Assembly (NCBI RefSeq): GCF_000633455.1
Contig: NZ_AYMG01000039.1
Span: forward strand, 62,001 to 126,000
Direction of reading: 5' to 3'
DNA length: 64,000 nt
Source of the DNA: Pedobacter jeongneungensis
GTDB taxonomy: Bacteria > Bacteroidota > Bacteroidia > Sphingobacteriales > Sphingobacteriaceae
This document shows positions 52,795-60,865 of this stretch, piece by piece; position 1 is the first letter of the stretch; each line of letters begins with the position of its first letter. The position numbers and the translations under genes were made by a program. The notes under the pieces are model-generated. The model saw nothing but the letters and a program-made list of their open reading frames with translations. It had not been told where the DNA came from and ran no database searches.

Positions 52795-52828
52795 AATATT
52801 ATCTTTTTAAATTAAATGTATAAATCTG

Positions 52829-54409
52829 TTAACTAGAAACCGGCATTTCCTGTTGGAAAGTAAGTACAATAAACTCTGCAGGGCGTACCACGGCAACACG
52901 AACGGTTACGTTCATAAATCCGTTCAGGATATCATCAGCGGTCATGGTGGTACCTAAACCACAATCTACCGAAAAGGCATCTGCAGCGGTTGCACCCATC
53001 AGCCCACCTTCTTTCCAAATGGTGTTCAGGAAACTGCTGATCATTGCTTTAACCGCTTCCCAGGTATTTTTTACATTAGGTTGGAAAACGTAAGAATGTG
53101 CAGCCAGTTTACAGGATTGTTCGATCATAATCATGGTTCTTCTTACCGAAATGTACCTCCAGTCCTGACTGTTACCATCCAATGTTCTGGCGCCCCATAC
53201 CAAAATACCGATGCCGTTAAAAAAGCGGATGGCATTGATGGATTTACCTGAAACAGGATCGATGTTAAGGCTGCCCTGCTGACTTTCTGATAAATTGATG
53301 GGTAAAGATACCGCGGTAGTAATGGAAGTATTGGCCGGAGCCTGCCATACACCTTCCTGGTTATCAATAGTGGTCATTACACCTGCCATGCCTGCGCTTG
53401 CCGGAAGAATATTGGCCAGTGCAAGTACATTTTTAATTATGGTGGCATATACCTTACTCGCATTGATTAATGCATTATTGTATTGTGTTACCGTTAGGGG
53501 TGTTCCCGGAGGATTTTCAATATTATGGAGGATGGTTGCTGCCGTTGGGTTGGGGTTTGATGGTGGATTTAACAGTGGTTCTAGCAGTTTAACATCGCCG
53601 CCAAAAAGATTGGTGTAGTTGATATCGGTGCTTTCCATAATGGTGGTACCAATAAAAGGATAATAAGCAGCGCCATAGCTTAAGCCCTGCTCACCTGTAT
53701 GCTCCCTGAAAGTGTCAATATCGGCAGAATAAGTTACAGGATCGGGATTTCGGCCGCCAATGATGTCGAAAACAGATACCGCGGTTTGCATGTCCTGGCT
53801 TTGCGCCAGCATGCTTTCCATCAGGGTACCATTATCATCTACCGATAACAAAGTGGCCTCCGGACAGATGTACATGGTAGGTTCCTGCTCGTTAAGTAAA
53901 AGTTGAAGACCACTTTGAAGCTGTGATAAGGAAACATTCGGATTAATAATCTGCTGTCCTACACCCATCGGCTGCGCAGATGCAGGGCCATAAGTACCTA
54001 CAGATACGATATACGCTTCGCCACCCCCATTTTGATAAAACAGTTCAATACTGTTATACATGTAATAAATGGTATTGGGATCAGGCAAAATGGAATAATA
54101 TGCACCATTAATGATCATATAATCACGATCAGTAGGTTCGCTTTTTTGCTGCACCAAATAATATTCGGGACTATATTGTACCGCCGGACTTGCTGGTGGT
54201 GCCGGGTTAGGGTAGCAATAGATAGACTGAAACTCGGCAAATGACGTAATTTTATACGGCACATTGGTATACGATTTACCATTGTATTCGGCCTGGGGCG
54301 TGTAGCCTATAAATGCCGGAACCGCAGTAGCCACCGTGACTACGCTGTTGGGAAAGGCATTTTGCTCATTGATGTAAACACCGGGAGACTTAATGTTTGA
54401 TGCAATCAT
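52829..54409 (-). CDS. eCIS contractile sheath protein
   Basis: 526 residues, the only sheath gene in the cluster (Afp has three). The N-terminus KSPGVYINEQNAFPNSVVTVATAVPAFIGYT and the C-terminal half with AIRFFNGIGILVWGARTLDGNSQDWRYISVRRTMIMIEQSCK and NVTVRVAVVRPAEFIVLTFQQEM are typical of phage-tail/eCIS sheath proteins. The C-terminal strand serves the handshake with neighbours. It starts 24 bases past the 274-aa gene's stop codon. Confidence 0.95.
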   Translation of the reverse strand: MIASNIKSPGVYINEQNAFPNSVVTVATAVPAFIGYTPQAEYNGKSYTNVPYKITSFAEFQSIYCYPNPAPPASPAVQYSPEYYLVQQKSEPTDRDYMIINGAYYSILPDPNTIYYMYNSIELFYQNGGGEAYIVSVGTYGPASAQPMGVGQQIINPNVSLSQLQSGLQLLLNEQEPTMYICPEATLLSVDDNGTLMESMLAQSQDMQTAVSVFDIIGGRNPDPVTYSADIDTFREHTGEQGLSYGAAYYPFIGTTIMESTDINYTNLFGGDVKLLEPLLNPPSNPNPTAATILHNIENPPGTPLTVTQYNNALINASKVYATIIKNVLALANILPASAGMAGVMTTIDNQEGVWQAPANTSITTAVSLPINLSESQQGSLNIDPVSGKSINAIRFFNGIGILVWGARTLDGNSQDWRYISVRRTMIMIEQSCKLAAHSYVFQPNVKNTWEAVKAMISSFLNTIWKEGGLMGATAADAFSVDCGLGTTMTADDILNGFMNVTVRVAVVRPAEFIVLTFQQEMPVSS

Positions 54410-54433
54410 AACTTATTTTTAGCGGTTATTGGT

Positions 54434-55258
54434 TTATAAATAAACATACATGGGTGAAGAAAGCTGTTGAGCGGCATTATCCGTTACCTTACCTATCCAT
54501 TCAGGTATGGGTGTTGGCAGGCCCTTAATAATGATTTGTGGCTGCACAAGCTTATTATCGGTCGATGCCGGACAGTTGATCAGATCGAATTTGTGTATGG
54601 GTACCTCGCTTAATGGAATGAGTTTGCTGCCCGAAGAGAACAACAACGCATTTTGCCCCGTTTCCATTACTACATTTTCCGGCCCTTCAAAAACAACGGG
54701 CTCTTTTCCTGAAATGGCAAGATTATCCAGTGGCAACGCATTTCTATTGATGATAAAGTATTGCCATTGCGTTGCCCTTGCCATAAATTTAATTTCGAAA
54801 CCGGCAGTCCCCATATCCTTATTAAATTCTAAAATATCAGCAAAACGAAGGGTTACTTTGCCTAAGCAGTTCGTACCCGGATTACCGGAGAGCTGCTGGT
54901 TGAGCTGTACATTTTGATCATCTACAGTCGTATTGCTGCTATCGTATAAAAGCTGGCCTACCCAATCAGGTGGCAGTTCGGTAAAAAAGTTAAAGTCGGG
55001 GTTATTGGTTCTGATTTCAAAACAAAAAGCATCCTGCCCGGTAACTTGTTTTATATAGGTTAACAGCTCTTGTAAAGGTTGGGTAGTATTTCCATACAAA
55101 CCAATACCATTAACCTGCCTCTTGATAAGAAGACGGAACCTTTTCATCAATTGTTCGGTAGCACTATCGGCATTAAACTCCAGGCAGCGGCAAATGCTTT
55201 TCTGGAAATAACTGTGGTACACATCCAGCTGAAAGAGGCGTTGATATTTTTCGATCAT
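54434..55258 (-). CDS. Unknown eCIS protein between cap and sheath genes (274 aa)
   Basis: 274 residues of mixed alpha/beta composition, with no signal peptide or membrane helix. It begins MIEKYQRLFQLDVYHSYFQKS and has SATEQLMKRFRLLIKRQ, then FRADILEFNKDMGTAGFEIKF-like strands and a C-terminal GLPTPIPEWIGKVTDNAAQQL. It is translationally coupled to the DUF4255 cap gene (overlap of four bases at 55255-55258) and directly precedes the sheath gene. By position it is a candidate cap adaptor or sheath terminator; I do not recognise any family. Confidence 0.75.
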   Translation of the reverse strand: MIEKYQRLFQLDVYHSYFQKSICRCLEFNADSATEQLMKRFRLLIKRQVNGIGLYGNTTQPLQELLTYIKQVTGQDAFCFEIRTNNPDFNFFTELPPDWVGQLLYDSSNTTVDDQNVQLNQQLSGNPGTNCLGKVTLRFADILEFNKDMGTAGFEIKFMARATQWQYFIINRNALPLDNLAISGKEPVVFEGPENVVMETGQNALLFSSGSKLIPLSEVPIHKFDLINCPASTDNKLVQPQIIIKGLPTPIPEWIGKVTDNAAQQLSSPMYVYL

Positions 55259-55824
55259 TGTGTTACCTGATTATCCATTACCGAAACTGCCCCTACAAAT
55301 CCATCTGCTTCGAATCCCTGAATGGTGATTAACCTCATCTTGTAAATAACAGAGGGCTGGTATTTTGCGCCCATGGCCGACCACAAATTATTCATTTCCT
55401 GATAATTGAGTTTCTCTATATCAAACTCCAGTTTACTTAATCCTTTTGGAATGGAAGAAGAAGTATTTACGGATAACGAAGTATTGACCTGAAAAAAGAG
55501 GATCACTGCATTCAGAAATTTAAGAGTTTCGCTATAATCATCAAAGTTGGCGCTTATCAAAACATCCAGGTTAAACCTTTCAGCAGGATTTACATTTACA
55601 TAACTCCCGTTACTAAGCTGATGGTTGCGCACATTAAAGGCCTTAGTGGTTTCCTTTTCAACATTGATCAGCGAAACAACGATTTTATTCTGGTTTGCTG
55701 CAGGTACACTCCCGTTACTTTCGATCAGCGTATTCTTGATCACTTTTGATTCATCTAAAGCAAAGCGGTTCCTTAGAAATTGATCCAGGGTATCGCACGT
55801 AAATTGGAGCGCCTCGTTAATCAT
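55255..55824 (-). CDS. DUF4255 eCIS tail-terminator/cap protein (Afp16-like)
   Basis: 189 residues. Features of the DUF4255 family are visible: INEALQFTCDTLDQFLRNRF at the start, KIVVSLINVEKETTKAFNVRNH, VNVNPAERFNLDVLISANFDDYSETLKFLNAVILFFQ and YQPSVIYKMRLITIQG. In Afp, Afp16 caps the sheath and determines its length, binding the end of tube and sheath. First gene of the eCIS operon. The 250-base stretch upstream must hold the operon promoter. Confidence 0.92.
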   Translation of the reverse strand: MINEALQFTCDTLDQFLRNRFALDESKVIKNTLIESNGSVPAANQNKIVVSLINVEKETTKAFNVRNHQLSNGSYVNVNPAERFNLDVLISANFDDYSETLKFLNAVILFFQVNTSLSVNTSSSIPKGLSKLEFDIEKLNYQEMNNLWSAMGAKYQPSVIYKMRLITIQGFEADGFVGAVSVMDNQVTQ

Positions 55825-56073
55825 ACTAGTATCTTTGATTAAATCAGTTTGTTTGTGATGGATGATTGTATCGGGATGATTATATAAAATTAGACATCCT
55901 GTATCAAATAACAGCAGAATACTAATATACTTTTCATATACATTTTATCTAATCTGAAAATAACGCGTAGACAAATCGTAGACGGGGAAATATAAGAGTA
56001 TCGTCATTGCTGACGACGTATCTATTGGAATCGGTCAATGGTAGCAAAGGAATGACAAAAGGAGCTAATAAAC
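55825..56073. other. Intergenic region upstream of the eCIS operon
   Basis: 249 bases between the LuxR-type gene and the cap gene, both on the minus strand. No clear TTG/TAnnTTTG promoter was found on the minus strand. It contains CGTCATTGCTGACG (a small CGTCA/TGACG hairpin, 56002-56015), resembling a fragment of the 11958-type repeat. The absence of a housekeeping box suggests regulator-dependent start of the eCIS message. Confidence 0.4.
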
Positions 56074-56958
56074 TCAGGCCATACTCAACTTATGCTGATC
56101 TACTGCCCTTAGGTGTGCAGCAAGATCCTGGTCTCTCGCCAGCGACATTTTCTTTTTAAGCCTGTACTTGTGTGTGCGGACGCTTTCCTGATTAATACCC
56201 AGTAAGTTTCTGATATCATCATTACTCATATTCATTTTAAGGTAACAGCAATATTTAAGGTCGATTGATGTTAATGTGGGGTAAGCTTTGGTAAGTTGTA
56301 ATAAAAACCCAGGATTAATTTCTTCGAAATACAGTTTAAAATCATCCCAGAGTTTATAATCGTTCGCAGATATTTTAATCGTGTTAACGATAGAAATCAG
56401 TTCTGTTCTGGTTCGGTCATCTACATTTGGATAAAGCTCGCCGATGCGCTCTTTTATTTTTAAAAGCACATCTACTTTCTGATCAAGTTCCATTACATAA
56501 CGGCTGAGGTTCCGGTTATGATCGGCAGCAGCAATGGCTGTATCAGCAAAACCTAACGCTCTTGGGGGTGCTGGCTGCTCTTTTTTCATCAGCAAAATGG
56601 AATTAACCCTCGAACTCAGGTAAGAAGCCTGATGGAGGTACTCCAGCTGACAGCTAAATACAATGTGATTGACAGGCCAGTTTAAGGTTTCATTTTCACC
56701 TCTTCTCGTTACACATAATATAGGAATTAATGGCTGTACGGTTAATGCCCCGATTTCGTTGAGCACATATTGGTTATTGGAGAAGGATAAAATAAGCAGA
56801 TCTGGTTTCATTGAGCCCAGTATACCTGCTAAACCCGTGGCCATGGTTGCTGAAACAATATGATAGGTAAAAGTTATGGATTGCTTTAATTTATCCAGCA
56901 AAATTAAAAAACTGGCTGTATCGTCGTATCCTACAACTATTACTTTCTCTTTTAACAT
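56074..56958 (-). CDS. LuxR-type response-regulator-like transcription factor upstream of the eCIS operon
   Basis: Starting at ATG 56958 (MLKEKVIVVGYDDTASFLILLDK) gives 294 residues; the longer frame from 57021 adds 21 residues of unlikely leader. The N-terminal ~120 residues look like a degenerate receiver (IVVGYDD, KPDLLILSFSNNQ), a helical linker follows, and the C-terminus has a LuxR HTH: SIDLKYCCYLKMNMSNDDIRNLLGINQESVRTHKYRLKKKM. The phosphoacceptor Asp (LILS) is not evident, so it may not be phosphorylated. Location suggests control of the eCIS genes. Confidence 0.82.
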   Translation of the reverse strand: MLKEKVIVVGYDDTASFLILLDKLKQSITFTYHIVSATMATGLAGILGSMKPDLLILSFSNNQYVLNEIGALTVQPLIPILCVTRRGENETLNWPVNHIVFSCQLEYLHQASYLSSRVNSILLMKKEQPAPPRALGFADTAIAAADHNRNLSRYVMELDQKVDVLLKIKERIGELYPNVDDRTRTELISIVNTIKISANDYKLWDDFKLYFEEINPGFLLQLTKAYPTLTSIDLKYCCYLKMNMSNDDIRNLLGINQESVRTHKYRLKKKMSLARDQDLAAHLRAVDQHKLSMA

Positions 56959-57137
56959 GTTATTGTTTGGTTGATTATGAAACCAGCACACTTTCACCTT
57001 CACAACTTCTGGTTGTATCAAATATCAGCAAAAGAAATAAAGGATAGGGACGTATTTTCACCCTTTACAAAAAGGTGAAATACGCAGACGTCTGCTAAAA
57101 TATGATAACCTATACAAAACCAAATCATAATTTTAGT

Positions 57138-57145
57138 TAATTTTG
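57138..57145 (+). promoter_or_regulatory. Candidate -7 box for the metallo-beta-lactamase gene
   Basis: TAATTTTG fits TAnnTTTG and lies 32 bases before the ATG at 57178. No matching TTG is visible 19-21 bases upstream. Confidence 0.4.
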
Positions 57146-57177
57146 GTGTAATCAATCTACATCACTATCCCTGTACT

Positions 57178-58038
57178 ATGAAAATTAAATTTATCTTTTG
57201 CCTCTTTCTTTTCCCGCTATTTGTACTTGCACAAAATGTACAGGAACCTACTGATACACCAAAAGAGTGGTCTGCCCCTTATGCCCCATTCCGCATTGTT
57301 GGTAACGTATATTATGTTGGCACTTACGATCTTGCCTGTTACCTCATTACCACTTCAAAAGGAAATATATTAATTAATACCGGACTGAGTTCATCAGCAG
57401 AACAGATCAAAAAAAATGTAAATCTTTTGGGCTTTAACTTCAAGGATATCAAAATCCTGCTTACCACACAGGCACATTACGATCACCTGGGTGCCATGGC
57501 AGAAATTAAAAAACTTACCGGAGCAAAAATGATGGTTGATGAAAAAGATGCAACAGTGATGAAAGATGGTGGAAAATCTGATTACGCACTGGGTAATGGA
57601 AAAACAACCTACGCACCTATTATACCGGATCGTTTGTTAAAAGATGGGGATCAGATCCAATTGGGAAATACCAATATTGTAATGTTTCACCATCCAGGGC
57701 ACACTAAAGGTTCATGCAGTTTTATGCTTAAAACCAAAGATGAAAAACGATCATATTCGGTACTGATTGCGAATATGCCAAGTATAGTTACCGAGAAAAA
57801 GTTTTCCGAAATACCGGCCTATCCTGAAATTGAAAAGGATTATGCCTACACTTTAAATTCGCTTAAAAAATTATCATTCGATATCTGGCTATCTTCACAT
57901 GCAAGTCAGTTTGGCCTGCATGAGAAACACAAGCCTGGCGACAAATATAATCCTGCCGCATTTTTCGATCGTAAAGGATATGACAAGGCATTAAACAGCC
58001 TTCAGCTTGAATTTGACAAGAAGATTGGTAAGAAGTAA
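57178..58038 (+). CDS. Subclass B3 metallo-beta-lactamase, GOB-like (Gln at first zinc position)
   Basis: 286 residues with a signal peptide (ending FVLAQ, 19). The opening EWSAPYAPFRIVGNVYYVGTYDLACYLI and IANMPSIV are B3 GOB-type marks. Zinc-binding motif: QAHYDH (98-103), that is Gln98 where most B3 enzymes have His (position 116), His100, Asp102, His103; His175 in HHPGHTKGS; His241 in SSHASQFG. GOB enzymes with this Gln still hydrolyse penicillins, cephalosporins and carbapenems. Single gene, followed by an AraC regulator. Activity here is inferred by relatedness. Confidence 0.9.
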   Translation: MKIKFIFCLFLFPLFVLAQNVQEPTDTPKEWSAPYAPFRIVGNVYYVGTYDLACYLITTSKGNILINTGLSSSAEQIKKNVNLLGFNFKDIKILLTTQAHYDHLGAMAEIKKLTGAKMMVDEKDATVMKDGGKSDYALGNGKTTYAPIIPDRLLKDGDQIQLGNTNIVMFHHPGHTKGSCSFMLKTKDEKRSYSVLIANMPSIVTEKKFSEIPAYPEIEKDYAYTLNSLKKLSFDIWLSSHASQFGLHEKHKPGDKYNPAAFFDRKGYDKALNSLQLEFDKKIGKK

Positions 58039-58070
58039 TTAGCTATTGCGCTACTTTTTAAATTGACTTT

Positions 58071-58805
58071 ATGAAGTTTACAGAAATAAAGCCCTGTGCA
58101 GCATTAGCTCCCTTTATCCATGCTTATTGGGAACTGAAAGGAGATGAAAATGATGCGCAATGGGAACGGAACTTTCCTGATGGGTGCCCTGGACTGGTTA
58201 TCAACCTGGGCGAAACCTGTAAAACAGACAATGGATCGATTTCTATGAACTATGGTAAAACCTATGCCGTTGGTGCGATGACTTCGTTTAACGACAGTTT
58301 TATTGAAAAAGGTACGCATTTAATGGGTGTATGCTTAAAACCAGCCGCTTTTTCAAGCTTTTACCATTATGCACCTCAAAACGAACTGATAAACAGCACC
58401 ATTGAGTTTGATAAGCCTATTTCGTTTGAAACAGAAAAGATGATTGAAAATCCCATTGCTTATCTCAATCATTTTTACACCAACAGGATCGGGAATATGG
58501 ATATGCAGTTCCAATCTGTTTTAACTGATATCCAACAATCAAATGGGCAAGCCAGTATTTATGAAGTTGCCAAGCGAAACTACACCACCATCAGGCAATT
58601 GGAACGTAAATTTAAAACATATATTGGCATTACGCCGAAAGAATATTCAAACATCATCCGTTTCCAGCATGCGCTGGCAATTATTCAAAATCCTGGCCAA
58701 GAGCGAAGTTTATTAGAAATTGCTTTTGAATGCGGCTTTTATGACCATTCGCACCTCAGCAACGAAATAAAAAGAAACACCGGACTTGCTCCATCTCAGC
58801 TTTGA
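58071..58805 (+). CDS. AraC-family transcriptional regulator
   Basis: 244 residues. The N-terminal ~150 residues (FTEIKPCAALAPFIHAYWELKG) form a DUF6597-like sensing domain; the C-terminus carries two HTHs with ISIYEVAKRNYTTIRQLERKFKTYIGITPKEYSNIIRFQ and LLEIAFECGFYDHSHLSNEIKRNTG. It starts 32 bases after the beta-lactamase stop in the same direction. It may regulate its neighbours, including the DHFR-like gene. Ligand unknown. Confidence 0.9.
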   Translation: MKFTEIKPCAALAPFIHAYWELKGDENDAQWERNFPDGCPGLVINLGETCKTDNGSISMNYGKTYAVGAMTSFNDSFIEKGTHLMGVCLKPAAFSSFYHYAPQNELINSTIEFDKPISFETEKMIENPIAYLNHFYTNRIGNMDMQFQSVLTDIQQSNGQASIYEVAKRNYTTIRQLERKFKTYIGITPKEYSNIIRFQHALAIIQNPGQERSLLEIAFECGFYDHSHLSNEIKRNTGLAPSQL

Positions 58806-58846
58806 TTTTGTCGCATTTTTCCAAAGTACAGTCAAAAAACTGTCTG

Positions 58847-58854
58847 TAATTTTG
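58847..58854 (+). promoter_or_regulatory. Candidate -7 box for the reductase gene
   Basis: TAATTTTG fits TAnnTTTG and lies 17 bases before the ATG at 58872; an ACAGT/ACTGT inverted repeat precedes it (about 58828-58843). No clear TTG at the expected spacing. Confidence 0.4.
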
Positions 58855-58871
58855 CTCAAAAGAAAATCTAT

Positions 58872-59429
58872 ATGAAAAAAGTAATTTTAAACCTGGCCGT
58901 TACGCTCGATGGGTTTATCGAGGGGCCAAATGGGGAAATTGATTGGTGTATCATGGACGATGACATGAATTTTGATGCTTTTATCGAAAGCATAGATACC
59001 ATGTTTTATGGAAGAGTAAGTTACGATGCCTGGGGAAATTTTCAGCCCGAAGAAAATACGCCAACTGCTGAAAAATCGATGTGGAAAGCAATCCACGCCA
59101 AAAATAAATTTATTTTTTCAAGTCAGGATAGGCAAAGTGAAAAGGCTGCTTTCATCACTTCCGATATAGCAGACAAAGTAGCAGCAATTAAAAAACAGGG
59201 CGGTAAAGATATCTGGCTCTACGGAGGTGCAAAACTCATTAAAACATTTATCGACCTGGGGCTTATCGATATTTACAAAATATCTGTCCATCCTACCGTT
59301 TTGGGAGAAGGGAAACCTTTATTTGAAGATTTAAAAGGACGTATTGGACTAAAGTTAACAGGAACCAGGGTTTTCAGATCTGGAGTAGTAGAGCTTACTT
59401 ACGAAGCCGAAAAAACTAGTGTTCAATAG
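58872..59429 (+). CDS. Dihydrofolate reductase/RibD-C family protein
   Basis: 185 residues with the RibD C-terminal/DHFR-like pattern: MKKVILNLAVTLDGFIEGPNGEIDW, MFYGRVSYDAWGNF, DIWLYGGAKLIKTFIDLGLIDIYKISVHPTVLGEGKPLF. These are NADPH-dependent reductases related to riboflavin biosynthesis enzymes, but stand-alone small members (YwjB-like) are of uncertain substrate. Cytoplasmic. A strong inverted repeat (59465-59507) lies 36 bases past the stop. Confidence 0.9.
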   Translation: MKKVILNLAVTLDGFIEGPNGEIDWCIMDDDMNFDAFIESIDTMFYGRVSYDAWGNFQPEENTPTAEKSMWKAIHAKNKFIFSSQDRQSEKAAFITSDIADKVAAIKKQGGKDIWLYGGAKLIKTFIDLGLIDIYKISVHPTVLGEGKPLFEDLKGRIGLKLTGTRVFRSGVVELTYEAEKTSVQ

Positions 59430-59464
59430 AAAAATCTGGCATAAGACTAACGAGCATATTTGCG

Positions 59465-59507
59465 TTTATTCAGGCGTTCATTGGCATAACATTAACGCCT
59501 GAATAAA
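59465..59507. terminator. Perfect 14-bp inverted repeat between convergent genes
   Basis: TTTATTCAGGCGTT (59465-59478) and AACGCCTGAATAAA (59494-59507) with a 15-base loop. A/T tracts at the outer ends would give U runs on either strand. It also spans the stop codon of the minus-strand small membrane protein gene, and thus could terminate both. Confidence 0.65.
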
Positions 59508-59632
59508 ACTAAAGTAATCAGTAATATACTCAACAGGATGATAAAAAGTACCATCTTACTTGGAAATCCATCTCCGCCGTCCTCATCTTCTTTTTTATCC
59601 TGGGCCATTAAAATTCTTTTCTCGGTTTTCAT
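59492..59632 (-). CDS. Small single-pass membrane protein (46 aa)
   Basis: Read from ATG 59632 to TAA at 59492: MKTEKRILMAQDKKEDEDGG, then DGFPSK and the hydrophobic helix MVLFIILLSILLITLVLF ending in Arg-Arg. A hydrophilic acidic N-terminus, one transmembrane segment and a basic end suit a small inner-membrane protein with the positive end in the cytoplasm. The stop codon is in the right arm of a perfect hairpin. It is below common ORF cut-offs and has no family I know; coding is plausible, not certain. Confidence 0.5.
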   Translation of the reverse strand: MKTEKRILMAQDKKEDEDGGDGFPSKMVLFIILLSILLITLVLFRR

Positions 59633-59812
59633 TAGTATCAAACCTGTATGACTAAGCCTGAAGGAAAAGGATTAAAAAAGACAGAATTAAATCTGTTGCA
59701 AAATATCAACTTAAATCTTCATCTATTCTATAATTACAAAATGATAAGGCAATTTTCAGGCAAATAACAAGTTATTGTTTAAGTCTTAGGCGCTTCCTAT
59801 TAGAATTTTGAT

Positions 59813-60820
59813 CTATTTCCCAAATTCAAGGATTCTAAATGTGCCAGAAACTCTTTTTGGGCGTTGAGCAGCAGCAGTACTTTTTTCGAATGTTGCTGTT
59901 GGAAGAAAAATATGATGGGTGAGCAGATCAAGCGCAATCGTTCTGGCGCCAGGTTCTGATTTAATGTTTTCCTGAACCACGAACTTATCAGCCGAAACTT
60001 CTTTAACCACTGTAATGGTTCCCTCGCCATTTGAGCTATAAGCCATTTTAATTACAGGATCGAAAACTACACCATCTGCTCCATCTCCTATCGGTAACGT
60101 AGTAATCTGCTTTCCTGTTTTCGCATCAAGAATAATCAGCACCTTATTTGCACATACTGTAAAGAGCCTTGAAGTATTACGATCAATAGCAAGGCCAGAG
60201 GGCTCTTCGCCACCTTTCAATTTGTACCTGGAAAGCACTTTACTGGTGCTGATATCGAAACACACAATTTCACCCGTATCTTCTATATTAACGTAAATCT
60301 TGCCGTTTCCGTCAGAAACACCCGCTTCGGGTTTTCCTCCCAGCGGAATTGTTGATACCACCTTATCTGTTGTTGGATCAATTATGCTGGCGTCATTACT
60401 TTTTCCATTAAAAACAATTACTTTTTTTGAAAAATCATCATAAAAAGCCGCATCAGGATTTTGGCCTACTTTTACAGTCGCTGTTATCTTAAAATTTTTC
60501 AAATCGAATACCGTACAGGTACCCAATTTGCCATTGGTGGTATAACCTTTGCCAAACGGAGTGGCTATTACAATTCCATGAACCCCAAGTGTATTGGGAA
60601 TCACCCCTACCGAATCACCGTTTGTTTTATTCAGGATATTCACCTGGTTGCCATGTGATATATACAGGTTATTATTCGCCTGATCTATGGTGAGGTAATC
60701 CCAACCGCCATCGCTCTTGATTTTATGCGTGGCCAATAGATGCATACCTGGCTTTTGCTGTGCAGAAGCAGATATAATAATGCCCAATAGCAAGGCTGCA
60801 CTTAAAAATTTCTTTTTCAT
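59813..60820 (-). CDS. Exported YncE-like beta-propeller protein
   Basis: 335 residues with a signal peptide (ending SASAQ, 21). Repeated blades such as DYLTIDQANNNLYISHGNQVNILNKTNGD, DASIIDPTTDKVVSTIPLGGKPEAGVSDGNGKIYVN and EEPSGLAIDRNTSRLFTVCANKVLIILDAKTGK are the YVTN/YncE type seven-bladed propeller. It lies 45 bases downstream of the RND pump in the same direction, a pattern common in Bacteroidota. It may bind a ligand of the pump; no enzyme motif is seen. Confidence 0.87.
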   Translation of the reverse strand: MKKKFLSAALLLGIIISASAQQKPGMHLLATHKIKSDGGWDYLTIDQANNNLYISHGNQVNILNKTNGDSVGVIPNTLGVHGIVIATPFGKGYTTNGKLGTCTVFDLKNFKITATVKVGQNPDAAFYDDFSKKVIVFNGKSNDASIIDPTTDKVVSTIPLGGKPEAGVSDGNGKIYVNIEDTGEIVCFDISTSKVLSRYKLKGGEEPSGLAIDRNTSRLFTVCANKVLIILDAKTGKQITTLPIGDGADGVVFDPVIKMAYSSNGEGTITVVKEVSADKFVVQENIKSEPGARTIALDLLTHHIFLPTATFEKSTAAAQRPKRVSGTFRILEFGK

Positions 60821-60865
60821 TTTGTTTTTTGTTGAGCTGGTTATGATATAATTAAGGATCGCTTA

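Noticed and set aside
33298..55824. The contractile cluster as a prophage
   Set aside because: There is no integrase, terminase, capsid, portal or lysis gene; gene order and the AAA+ ATPase, CIS_TMP, DUF5908, DUF4255 and DUF4157 members are those of an eCIS.
33298..55824. The cluster as a type VI secretion system
   Set aside because: TssJLM membrane complex, ClpV and TssBC pair are missing; one long sheath gene and two gp19-type tubes with LysM fit eCIS instead.
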